Positions 41,501 through 53,324 of a stretch of 64,000 nucleotides of DNA are shown here, in pieces; within the stretch, counting starts at the first letter, position 1, and the number at the start of each line of letters is the position of its first letter. Source of the stretch: Strigamia acuminata (Eukaryota > Arthropoda > Chilopoda > Geophilomorpha > Linotaeniidae). The stretch is from contig OX442314.1 of the NCBI GenBank assembly GCA_949358305.1, forward strand, positions 63,869,369-63,933,368. The letters run 5' to 3'. The notes below the pieces were generated by a model. The model was not told the origin of the DNA. It did not search any database and saw only the letters and a list, made by a program, of their open reading frames with translations. The translations under genes were made by a program, and so were the position numbers.

Positions 41501-43792
41501 AACAAAAATCTGATTATTTTTCTGCATTCGCCAATTATCCAAACATTTTCTTTTTCTGTTTAATTCAATCCGATCATAGCTGCTATTCCCATCAAATCCT
41601 CATACCAATATAAAATATACGGTATTTACACGTATCTAGAGACCACCATCGTCAGTTTTACTTCTGTCGTAATTATTCAGCTAGGCTAATCATTAATCCT
41701 GTTAACTTTGTAAGATGTGTACAGGTTGGGCCTTTCCTTTCTGGCAGCGCTTTTTGGGCTCCCATTTGTTGGAATTCATAGAACCTTTATTCCGCAACAA
41801 CTGTCAGAACCTATAAATCCAGCCCTGTGTTTAGTATCTGCCCTGCCTGGTAATTAATTTTATTCCCTGTAATTTACTTTGGTTTTAGTTAGACCTAGGA
41901 AAAAATTGGATCAAGAGCAAACTAGTGTTACAACATTTAGACAAAAAAAACTTTAAAAACCCTTAAAAATGGTGTAGAGTCTGATACGTCAAGACTCGGA
42001 CGAACAAACTGAATTCTTTACATAATTTTTTTGTATACATGTAAATAAATTCAATTTGTCAAAGTAATTGCTTGCACTACTTTCGATAGGATTTACCTTC
42101 AACTTTCAAATGTAACGAACTTTCTTCATTATTGATAATAAATATTAATTTTTTAAATTGTAACCACAGCTCACGGACCACGGAGGGGAAAATATTAATT
42201 TTTATTTATTTTTTATGCGAAGATATAGCATCAAAACACTAGCTACACTCAAAAAGTCATGTTTCTGGTGTTCTAGGTGTATATGTACAAAAAGTAAATT
42301 GAAAAAAGCGTTATACGAACAAGTTGATACGGTATTTAGGAAAAGAGTCAATTGTAGCAGCTGTAACGCACTTATTGCAATGTGTTCACGACTCATCTTC
42401 AGAACGAAGAAGAGTCCTGTAAGACTCATTTTCAGTCTACGACTTTGAGGACTTTTAATTTTTAAAGACCGCTAACAGGAATTGGTACGGAGTTCGCAGA
42501 AATTCAATGAAAAGAAAAGAAAATTAAAGAGTGCTCAATTTGTCGTTGTTCTGACTCAACGTTGAATTTGAAATAGCAATTTTGATTAAAAATAAAAAGC
42601 AAAACTGTGTTCAACTTATGTTTAACTTTTTACTTTTCTATTTGCTTTTGTGTTTCCTTACTTGCAATTGAAACGACGAAATCTTGCAAACTGTTCCTTT
42701 CAAACGTTCCTTCGCAGAGCAATCTGCACTCGTCCTCGGCAACAAAATACTCTTCCAAAGCAGTTTCAAAGTAATGCATCACTTCGTGGTACTTTTTACT
42801 ATTGTATGCCTCGTTGCCCATCAAATATAACTCCTGAAAGAATAAACAGCCAAGTCCAATTGGTGAGAAAAGCGACATCTGCTGCGATGACATTCAATAC
42901 ATACCAAGCAAAGATTCATTGTACACACACTTTTAGATGACAACTGGCAGGGGCTCCCTGCCCCCCATCTTACACAAACCATCATCAACGTCAAATCCCA
43001 CACCACAAAAGGACAAATTTCATCAACACCGAATACAGTACGGAGTAATTTCACTTACCACTCTAAAGCTTTTTACGTGTCTATTTTTTTCCTATTCTTC
43101 TAATTTCGAGACAGAACATGTAAACACACAGTCAATGGGAAGCGATCAATTTGACTGCCTAGACTTTGCTGCCGGAATAATGCGAGGCTCGCAAAGTGCA
43201 AACAGCAATCTCAAGTTTGTTTTACGTTCATTTCTTTTTCCCGACTAAAAAATGGCAGTTGGAATTTTAATAACAATAAAAGTGAATTGACACATAAAAA
43301 GCGCAACATTCTATTTATCGATAAAAACAGTGCTTTTTCTACTTTGCCATTCACGGTTTCAAATTTATAGACCTAATTTGGGGCGATTAAGAGTGGCTCG
43401 TGTTGACAGCATTCATACTCACCCATCAAGATGTTTGTCGATTAGAAACTAAGGAATGTAGACCACCTTCGAAATATCTTAACATTGTACCACCACAACT
43501 CGCCTTATCTTTCCACCACCCACCACCCAACCCCTAACAAGATAATAACCCCGAGTTTGGCTCACAAACTGCTTAGCAATTCTAATTACCGCACAAATTT
43601 GGAACGAAAAAAAAGAAGAAGATTATTTTAATGATTCACCTGAAAAGTGCGCGTTTCCAAATTCTTCACTTTGTCCAACTCGATGTTTTCGAGATTCGAA
43701 TAATACTTAAAGTTATATTGCATCACTTCGTTGTTAGGATTCCACGACAGGAATGTGTAGGCCGCACTGGCCGCTTGTTGAATGTTCCCTAC
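35225..43792 (-). CDS. P3H: Prolyl 3-hydroxylase (leprecan family), C-terminal ten exons
   Basis: An Fe(II)/2-oxoglutarate dioxygenase that 3-hydroxylates collagen prolines in the ER. Exons, 5' to 3': 43792-43640, 42833-42662, 41495-41370, 41275-41139, 41057-40956, 37897-37697, 37569-37465 (or to 37474), 37411-37261, 35875-35688, 35581-35225. All are bounded by AG/GT and phases agree throughout, giving 563 residues plus stop. The first exons match the N-terminal repeat domain of the family, with C-x3-C motifs C-R-L-L-C and C-K-R-N-C and the S-H-Y-H-Y-L-Q-F-A-Y motif. Later exons carry N-G-D-G-Y-x-G-x-x-S-P-H-T, T-H-L-V-C-R-T-A, H-A-D-N-C (iron His and Asp), R-D-Y-S-A-V-I-Y-L-N, then G-F-E-N-L-H-G-V (iron His) and R-R-C-A-L-A-M-W-Y-T-L-D (2-oxoglutarate Arg). 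Family members have about 700 residues, so roughly 150 N-terminal residues (signal peptide, two more C-x3-C) are missing upstream. The C-terminus lacks a KDEL-like signal. Confidence 0.93.
35688..35875 (-). CDS. P3H: Prolyl 3-hydroxylase exon with iron-binding His-x-Asp
   Basis: Between acceptor TTTCATTATAG and donor CAG|GTTGTA. It encodes H-P-V-H-A-D-N-C (H-x-D iron ligands), a variable loop, then F-T-Y-R-D-Y-S-A-V-I-Y-L-N-D-D-F-Q-G-G-D-F-I-F, the core of the double-stranded beta-helix. Confidence 0.92.
36060..36214. mobile_element. hAT-type MITE in hydroxylase intron
   Basis: 155 bp with 8-bp target repeats TACACGTA (36052-36059 and 36215-36222) and imperfect terminal repeats CAGGGCTGGAGTGG / CAGTGCTGGACTGG. 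The GC-rich interior has tandem GGGCCACAGC-like repeats. The 8-bp duplication and CAG ends are diagnostic of hAT. Confidence 0.85.
38895..39291. mobile_element. Inverted-repeat element (MITE), superfamily unclear
   Basis: Both ends carry CTGGCTAACT and GACTCCCATTGGTTGAG in inverse orientation about 0.3 kb apart; TATA occurs just outside each end. It lies in the 3-kb hydroxylase intron. Ends are approximate. Confidence 0.55.
39477..39875. mobile_element. MITE with TA target and palindromic TIR
   Basis: About 399 bp, ends CC(A/G)TCTT(T/C)CCCCGAATAT in inverse, TA at 39475-39476 and 39876-39877. The self-complementary motif TAACACCATGGTGTTA is in each TIR and again in the middle (near 39755). 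Tc1/mariner or pogo-like by target site. In the same intron as the 38895 element. Confidence 0.7.
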
Positions 43793-46700
43793 CTGTCAAA
43801 ATACACAAAACCAGGAATGTTTTATTTCAATAAAATAAAAATAATAATAATAAATAAAGAAATAAAGAAATAAAGAAATAATTGACATATAGGTCATAAA
43901 AAGGCAAAATAATTTATTGTTATCAGCTAATGACAAGCTTTGACGTCATCAATGTGTACGAGGTGATGAGACGTTGTTGATTGGAGCGCAGTTGAAGAGG
44001 GAAAGACGAAAATTATAGAGTGAGACCCGTTGCATAACTACAGGTAATTACGGAATATGAAAGGCGCCGAGATGTGCCTGCAGTCATCAACAAGGCCGAA
44101 GACCTTTTTTTCCTTCCTCCCCTTCTCCACCTCCACTTTGATTTCCCCTCTCCATCCCACTTACCGTAGTTCCTTTTGGCTAAGCCCTAGGTCCTTTTCA
44201 ACTTCAGGCCTCCAAAATCTCTCTCGCATACAACAATTTCCTCCATTTTCTTTTACATTTTTGGATAAATTAAAAAAAAAAAATTTTTTCAAATAATAAG
44301 AAAAAAAATTCCCCTCCTCATTTAAATCTATAAATTGTGACCATATTAAATAAATAACATTTTTATGTCCAAATAATGACCCATAAAAAAATGTCAATCA
44401 TCAACGATAGAAAAACAACCATTTTTAAACGTAATCAGTTTTTTTTTTACTCAAATTAAAACCACGTTCAACCTTGAACTTATTCCCCCAGGACATCTTC
44501 CCATCACCCCTCGCGCCCAAACGTTCACCTGGTGAGAAAATTACAGGTGAGATGGCATTTACCTCACGCCAATCATCCAATCATTCTATTAGTAGAGTCC
44601 TACATGCTCCCTGTCTCCACCTCCGAACTCTTACCCCAACAAAAATTCACGAAAAGTCGCAACAAAGGCAAAAATATTGCAACGGTAAAAAAAATAAAAA
44701 TTCAAAATTTATTTTAAAATAAAAAGACTACATCGCCAAATGCTGCATTTTAAAAAAAAGATAGTAAAAAAAATTAAACCGGTCACTGTACCGAGGGCCT
44801 CATCGTGTCAACGTAATTAAATTTGACAGAAAAGCGTCTGTAGATTACATTAATATTCCCAGCATCCCTCATTCATCCCCTCGCTCAATGATGTCACGCA
44901 AAGCACCTACTGGATTAGGCTTATTTACTGCTCCCCTTTGTCAAGACTAGAGTAACAAAAAAAAACGAAAAAAAAAAAAGAAATACTTTTATTTACATTA
45001 AAGCAGATGATGGAAAAAGTGAGGAGGTGGTCACGTGACCAATGGTATTATATCCTGTAGACGTGTTTGCCAATATGTTGTATGGTATCTGAGAAGACCC
45101 TTCTTCGCGGACAGGAAATTGAAGTCTTTGGAAGCTGTGGACTTGATCATTTGACATGTGAGTAAAATCAATGGCGACTTTTTTTTCGCAAGTGGGAGTG
45201 GGCGAGGTTAAAGCAGTACAAGTACACGTACAGTACGTAATTGTGTGGTTGTGAACAGTCACAAGTGCAAGGGGTAGCACGAGGAGTTAATCATCAAGTA
45301 GAAATTAAATTTGGACTTATCGCGTCTGTGGCTTTATTTCTATTAAGGGGTTTGTGTTTGTGGTTTTACTGGTTTTGTGGGTTGTTCCTTCCAAGTGATT
45401 TTCAAGTGGGATTGCACACAGTGAGGATAAAATTAAAATTTCATTGATTTTTATGTTTAAAACTGCATTTTATTGTGAGTATATTTTCCCGCTATTTAGA
45501 ATAGGAAAATCGATGTGGCCAAAATCCTAGGACATTTGCAGGTTTGCTAAACAGCAAATTGTTCAATTAAAACCTTATTGTTAGGTGACTACTCACCTCA
45601 CTAAACATGGATGATTGATAGAGGCAAAGAGGGTTCTACCCGTACAAAAGACAGGTAACAAAGCCACGTTTGCTTGTAAATTCAAGGCAGGTGAGAGGAA
45701 CCCCAACTAAGTTATATAGACTCAACTGACTTCATCAACACACCTTTACTCGCTCCCCCAACCACCTTTTCCTAACCTTTGAAAAACCAAACCCCCAAAC
45801 AATGTAAAGCAAGGGTCTGAATTTTTCTCATTTCTCGACGTGTGGAATGCTTTTGTACTTAAACCAGAAGAGAAAAAAAAATCCATATTACTTGCAATTC
45901 CTATTTCCTACCCCCATTTCAAATCAATTTTTTAATTTTTTTTAAAACTTATTTATAGTGTCAAAAATAATTTCGATGCAAAAATGTGTAGAATTTGGTT
46001 GTATTAAGACACACCACGTCCACTTTGGACGTTTGTTCGTCCTTATTGCTTTTATTTTATTTTATTTTATTTTCATTATCGATGAAATAAATCAGCTACA
46101 TAAAAAAACCAATTCGTAGTAAATTAAAAATGAATACTACCGTATATACTGTATGTATGGTAAGGATTAAGTGAGAACAGGTACTTGAATCTACAAAAAG
46201 ATAATGAAATAAAATAAAAGTAGAATAATTGATCGATAAGCAAGTTAAGGACGTAAAACTTGCTGTCACTATTAGCACGTCTTGAAAAATTCAACTGCGA
46301 GCAGTTGAAAAAAAAATGTAGGAACCGTCGTGTGTCTACACTCTATAGCTCTCCCTTGGGTAATATTAAGTCGTTGAGTGTTGCATTCTAGGATTGGATA
46401 GACAGTAGCCCATTTTGACTGCGCTCTTTCCAAACTTACCCCACTTCATGCATTTCAAGTAGAGACTTATTTAGAAACAATGTCATTTCTTCTCACTAGA
46501 TGTCCCTCTTCCAGCCATTCCAAAGTACATTTGAGAAATGGATGAAGTTTCAAAGCCCCTGGACACCCTGAGGAAATAACAAAATTGTCAAAAAAGCTAT
46601 TTTCTAAATTGCAACAATGCATTTTCCAAACAAAACCTGTTTTGTTTTTGCTTGATAAAGTTCAAAAAGTTTCTTGGAAAATTTATTATCTTTAATGACT

Positions 46701-47304
46701 TTTCTCTACAGTTAAAAAGGAAAAAGGAAAAAAAGAAAGAAAGGAAAAAAGAAAAAGGAAAAAAAAAAGAAAAGAAACGAAAATGTAAAAATGATGTTTG
46801 AATTTGCAAAATGGTTTCCTAATGTGGAAATATGACAATTTGAGCTGTCAGCAGTTAAGCGCATGCCTGGTGAATTTAGGAATGAAATTTTCATTTCACA
46901 ACGCAGTTGGAGACGGTTAGTTAAAATTTAGACGTTTTCATCTCGGTTTGGAATCACGCCCAATTATTATCGTTATTTTAAAGTCTTGTAAAAACAAAAA
47001 CCAGCGAGTAAATAAAAGAATGAAATTGAAATTGAAATTATTTATTTATTGTTATTATAATTAGGAAATTATTGCTTTTTTTTATTTACAGAAGCAAAAA
47101 AAGTTCCCATTTCTTCTCGAATATTACACGTCTCGAAATGTGAGAATGGGAAAACATTTGCATATCATAAAATTTAATATTTTTTGTCTTCCAAAATCGG
47201 TTAAAAAGCGATGGAAAAAAAGATGGGTGTTTGATATCCACTTTTCTTTTATCCTTTTTCCTCTTTATTTTTTGCAAATCAATTTTGCAATTTTGCAATA
47301 ACCA
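43793..47304. other. Noncoding stretch upstream of the identified hydroxylase exons
   Basis: It should include the intron before exon 43640-43792 and perhaps N-terminal exons of the hydroxylase, but I could not identify any. A possible donor (ACG|GTAAGT) on the minus strand near 44163 follows about 20 open codons with weak resemblance; not called. Poly-purine and A/T microsatellite tracts occur at 43840-43880, 46710-46780 and elsewhere. Confidence 0.4.
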
Positions 47305-50300
47305 AGTTGTTGAATGACTAAAGTTTCGAAGCGATCCCCCAAAAGAAAAGAAAAGGAAAAGAAAAAAAAAACAATCAACAATGGATCATGTGAAATTTTA
47401 TATATACACTGACTCGTTTTGTGTGTAATTGAATCCATCCAATCACAAAGATTCTGTACTTGGCACAAAAAAATAAAGAAGAAAAGAAAAAACATTTGAT
47501 AGACTTCAATTATAGGAATACTGTATCATAGATCAATAACTACAATTTTCAAAAGAAATGTTCGAAAAAGTAATAATAATAATAATGATAAATCAAGAAG
47601 ATGAGAAAGAAAAAAAATCCTTTCTATGCCATGATTAAATAACTTTTTAAAAAAAAAATGAAAATAAAAGAAATAGAAATAAAAGAAAAGTTAGTTAGTT
47701 TGATATAATCAATACGGTAATTGTTTTCGAGCTAAGCTTAAGTTCTCCTCCAGACTGCATAAATTGGAAAGAAAAAAGAAACTTGGATCACGTATTTTCA
47801 TTAATCACAAAGTTTTAGAAAGCCATGACAGAAAATGGTACTTTTCTGTGTGATGAATTACACACTACATTTCTAACATGAATTTGCTCTATTCAATTTC
47901 AACTTCCTAAATTACAGTTATTGCAGTTACATGTGAAACCAAACACACTCAACAGTGCAAAGTCATCCTTCTCTCAGATTGCCAGCCACAGATACGCAAC
48001 TCTCTTATTGCAAGTCCAAGAAAAAAGATCAAGGAGAAAGAAAGAGAGAGAAGAGAAGGGGAGTTATGTGTAGTGTGTGGCAAAGTGGGAGTGCTTGTCT
48101 ATCAACCCCCCTTGCTATATTCCCCTAAATGTGATTAAAAACAATGATAAGCATGGCCACTTTCAAGTTGCAATTTAAAATACTCAATTATTCAACACAA
48201 AGAGGGGTGGAGGTGGCGCCTCGTATCGGTTTTGTGCGTGCAGGGGACGAGAAAAATTATGATACATTTGTAATCAGAGTGCACCACTTGGGATGATAAG
48301 AAATCAAATTAAATTTCTCAACTATCTAATTAATAGTTTGTAAATATTCTTCATCAATTGCTAATAATTTCAAGGTAAATATCATTAATCTGTTGTTTTA
48401 ATTCCTAATTATCTCCGCTTTACGTGTTCTGTGTGCACTCCAACAAATCTATACTCACGTCTTTCTCACTCTCACTATGGGTCAAATAATAAATTTTCTT
48501 TCCGATATTATTAAGAAAAATAGAAATGCTCAGCTTTAATCTATTTCGCTGAAAGTTTCATGGGGATAATGTGAGATTCTAAATATTCGATCTTTATTGC
48601 AGCTTTACTGCCTGCTCACTGCATCAGTTTGTTGGTTTTGCAACTGAATAAGTTGCAAGTGCCTTCCTTTTTCGCCCTTTCACATGCCAATTTTCCAAAT
48701 ACACTCTACTTGTATACGTTAACGTAATGTCTTTAATTTGTTAATTAGTCCATTGTGAACGACAAGATGATAGATGGACTTTTTCTTATTATTTCGCTAC
48801 TTGTATTGAATTACCGCAAATCACTGATGCGCGTATTCAAAAAAGACATTTAATTTATTTTGTCCAATTACTGCATATTATTTTTCTTTTCCACAAACAC
48901 AATCATGATTTCCCTTAACAACAACAATAAGCTAATTCTGTTGATTCGTTTTTAAGTACGTATTATCTTTCCTAACAAAAAAAAACCAATCAAGCTTGCA
49001 GAAAACAGCAAAAGAAATACGGTATTTTCATTTCATCCGAAAAATATGGTACATCTCCTTCCCTTTTGTGCAAGATAAAGATATAATCAATCAAAGATGC
49101 ACGCTGCAGTTGACTATGATTCAATTAAAACCCACAAACATTTGCAGCCTGAAGAACAATTAATACAAACACTCCACAAAGTGAAGAGAATAGAAAAGAC
49201 ACGTCAACTTCACCCTCTCACGGCCTAATTAGAAGCAACCTGACCGAACCATATCCAACAAGTAATTGCACTCACCACACCACAACATGCAACAACTGTA
49301 ATATCACTTGTATCCTCTATTACCATTCTAACATTATTAACCAACTCATCACGTTCTTTATGAATTGTCCATTTATGCTCAATTGGCTGGCTATTTTTGT
49401 TTCGACTTCTACGAGTAAAATGTGATATAATTTGGTGGAAAAACAAAACTAATGTGCTGGAAGTGAAGTTTTCCACGAGGATGCCGACCTGATTTACGTC
49501 TTAGAGCAGCTGCTAACAATTGATCACACATTTCTTTTTAACGGGCTAACTCCATGTATTTCAACTCGAAAAAGAAAAGGATATTTTGCTTACATGCTAC
49601 ATATTAAACGATTATCGATCTTCTCTAAAATATTCAATTTTTTTAATACCCACAATTACCATTACAATTTACAAGGCTTTTTTTTTTTGCTTAAATCAAA
49701 CATGAACGTATCTCTTGCTCTTGACGATGTCATTGCTACTAGTGAATATTCATTGAGCTTTGAAGGGAACGTCAAATCTCTTAATCACACCACCAGGGGT
49801 TTGGAAATTCGTTGCAAAACAAGGTAACCTTGTCTAAGAATTCATTCCAGCTCATTATAAATAATCCAGCAGTATTAATTTAATTCTACTTCTATCTTTC
49901 TATGTTTATTTTTTGTTTAGTAATAAGCATAAAATTTTAAAAAAGAAAAAAAGCCTTTCAACAGCACTAAATGCACGGATCATTTCTTGTAAAGATTGAT
50001 GAGTTGAAATGTACAAAAATTTCCAGTTGATTCTCAATGACCGGATCATGAAAATTCACTTGACACATAATTTATAACATGGCCGCCCAGCGAAAGTGAA
50101 GTTATTTATCGGTGGGTGGAGTGCACACCTTAAGCCTACTTTAAGGTGAAACCTGTGACAAGTACATAAACGACCCAGCTGACATTGAATTATTCGACAA
50201 AATTTATCCCTTTTCCTAGCCCGATTTACATCTCTTCGTCAACATCCATTTTTTTAATGAGTGGAAAATAACTGACAAGTGACTATCGCCAATTATGTCA

Positions 50301-52741
50301 AAACGGAACAGTTTCACTTGTCAAGAGCAGATTAAAAAGCACGCCAGGTGTAAATATATAAAAATTAAGAAGAAGATTAAGGTGCAGTCTTTAAAGCTTT
50401 GCTTCGGGCGCAGTACACTGACTTCGAGGCTCCTTCTCACTACCTCCGCTTTCACTTCACGAGAATTTAATAATTTTAAAATGTAAATAAAATATTTTTA
50501 CAAACAAGAACGTTTTGGTTTTTCTCCTTTTTTTTACATCTTTGTTTTACCAAATCAGAGTGCAAAATAATTGGTTATTTGTGTAAAGCCATTTAAAGCC
50601 AACAAAATGCTCTTCTCGCCAAGAGCTGCAGCAGATTTTCACCTTTACATTTGAGCCATAAAAACATATTTAATGTTCACGCAGCAGTTTAAGCCGACTT
50701 ACCCGTTAAGTGAAATTAGCCTACCGGCATTAGCTGACGAATGTAAATATTTTCTATTTAGTGAAATGGTATTAGTCTAGCGCTAGTTACTTTAAACATA
50801 CCGCAATGCTACGCCGTGATAGAACGTACCTTTTCGTTATTGTGTAACGATGTTACTGAATGTTTTCTCAACCAAGACGTTTCACCCAAATAAATTAACT
50901 ATAGATGCATTCTTATTTTTGCCTCGTATTCACTCTCTGGCGTTCTAGCGCTAGAACTCACTTCAAAAATTCCACGCTATGAATGACTAGTCGCTTGAGT
51001 CATGAGACAACGAAGAACACTGCACAATTTGACCGCACAAACACACATCAACATAAAAATAATGTTTCTTCACATTCAATTTGCTTAATTACAAAGAATC
51101 ACTCTTGTTGCGTATATAATGTATAAATGGAAGCAAGGAACGGGTCGGGTGTTGGATGTACAGCACCCGAGTGAAATCGCACCATCAATCCAAGAGTGAC
51201 AGAGATAAATTACCATAGCGCCGTCCAAACACTGGTTTTGGGAAACAAACAAAAAAAAAGAAGCAACACACCGCAGAAAAAATGACGACGAAACGAGAAC
51301 ATCAGTAATTTGTCTGTCAACATTCAACAATTGCGCATGCGTCAAAAATGAGAAGAATGAAAATAAAGATAAAGATGTTCACCACACACAGGTCTACAGC
51401 GCATGAAACGCAGCTTGCTTGAAACAAAAAGGAAAAAACAAAAAATAGAAGAAAGAAGAGGAAACAATATTTTGGTGTAATTACAAACTTGCTTTGCAAT
51501 TATGAAAACCAGTTGCAATTAAAGAAAGACGTTGCATTCCTATTCAACTTTATGAAGCAGAAATTTGAGTTTGGTGAAAATTGATAATTGCATTGGAGTT
51601 TCGAGCGAGAGAGAGGGAAAGAGAGAGTTTGTTAGATGAGCTAGGAAAGTGGAAAAGGTGAGCCGTGATCAAAGTTCAGCCTGTACAAGTGACAGTCACA
51701 TTTGGACACGACGACAGAGTTTGGGTTAAAAGGGTTAGAGCCAGATCTGTCAACAACAGCCATCAAAGAGACCGCAAGTTCAATTCGAGGAAGACCCCAA
51801 TATTCTTTTATGGCGGGTGCGGTCGTGAAGATGGCGCCAAAATTTAGGAAGAAGGGCGTCGAGCCAAGAACAGCTGTCACCTTTACCTTAGTCCAAGATC
51901 TGTCATTTAGCTTCATAAAGACTACACTAATGTGCAGTTTAATGAGCAGAAAAAATTGAACGCACTCTACAATTGCTTCTAAATATTTGATTAAAAAGTG
52001 TTATTATTTTTTTTTTAAAGAAGAAGAAAGACTAAGCATCTGCTCGCGTCGTTTTGCACATTTCACACTAATGTTCTTCCACTCAGACACACCGCAGAAA
52101 TTAAATCAAACTGATGTATCCTTTTTTTCACTTTTCCTTTTTCTTTTTTTTTTAATTTATTTAATTTGATTTTCAAAGTTGAAATGAAAAATGTGTGAAG
52201 CTTGTCGAGGGAGTTGTCGCTCGTCATGTCCTGTCACCCCGAAGCATTGCCCGAATCAGTCTGCGATTATTTCCAAGTTAACGTCACGGCGACCGCTAGG
52301 TGATGAGTGGGTGCAACGTAGAAAAATGACAAGATCATTTATTACGCTATTACCACACATCGAGCGACTCGCTTAGCGTTCATAACACACATCGTTCATC
52401 GTCCCAGACGGCAACGCAAGTCATCGTCATCTACGACTCGGTCAATTTGCAAAGACAGATTCATGTTTTGCTTTAATTTTCTAAATGAGCAAGGTCGCCT
52501 GGCTTTTCTCCGCTCTGCTGCTGTCTCTTCGGCACACATATTGCCACTATAATAAACTATGGGTGTGGTTATAATTATTAATTAAGATAAATATTTTTCA
52601 TTCAATTTCTTCGGCTGCATTTTCATATCGCATTAAAACTTGTGCGGAAATGAAATATCATGAAAACCATCACTAAATTCGCATCATTTAATTCTTTTCC
52701 ACATTTCCACTCACACTGAACTCAATTTCCGAACTCAACCT
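47305..52741. repeat. First copy of a 5.4-kb duplicated segment
   Basis: It matches 58564-64000 at an offset of 11259; every stretch and open frame I compared is the same. The content is AT-rich with short open frames and no recognisable domain. The only start context of note is at 51810-51959 (+), where ATGGCGCC is preceded by GAAG, a TISU-like context, opening M-A-P-K-F-R-K-K-G-V-E-P-R-T-A-V-T-F-T-L-V. Segments of 48-51 kb contain nothing I can support as a gene. Confidence 0.9.
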
Positions 52742-53316
52742 TTCAGGGTGGATCAGATCAGACAGACTCTTTCCGGCCTCCTATGCATTTCTTCAATTCT
52801 TCTAAGAATCTAAATCTAGGTTTAGAAATTAATCAAAATGCAAAGAAATTGCAAACATGGGTGTCATAAATTTTCTTTCGCGTAGACGAAAAAAAAATTA
52901 TACCAAAACTGCCGTAATTATCCCGTTGGTTTTATTTTAAGTTATGATATTTTCCTATTTTTAGATTAAGATTCATACGAACAGTAATCTATTTTTGAAT
53001 ATACACCAGTATATTATTACACAAAAAAGAATCAGTTCGTGTTATGTTGTTGCAGTATACGCATACAGATAATCTGTATCTGTATCTGTACAGTATCTGG
53101 AAAGTTCAAGCACAGCATAAAAAGCTAATATCTGCTACCGGTAGGGTCATGCCACATCTGTGAGCAATATTCAAGAGCAATAATTATATGTGTAAAAAGC
53201 AATTTTTAAAATAACAAAAAAATAACGAAAAATATTACAGTACTTAAAACTGTTAAAAGTTTTTCTGTGAGTGGATTGTGCGGACTATTATTACGTATAT
53301 GTTTTATGCGTATATG
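52742..53316. other. Noncoding AT-rich stretch
   Basis: No ORF or element end is evident up to the hAT target repeat at 53317. Confidence 0.4.
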
Positions 53317-53324
53317 TTTTAGGC

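Noticed and set aside
44161-44250. N-terminal hydroxylase exon ending at a GTAAGT donor on the minus strand
   Set aside because: Only weak resemblance to the family, no proper acceptor, no C-x3-C motif and no exon linking it to 43792.
49225-49476. 83-codon minus-strand frame (and its copy at 60484-60735)
   Set aside because: No ATG at the start of the frame, no domain, no splice context; within expectation for AT-rich DNA of this length.
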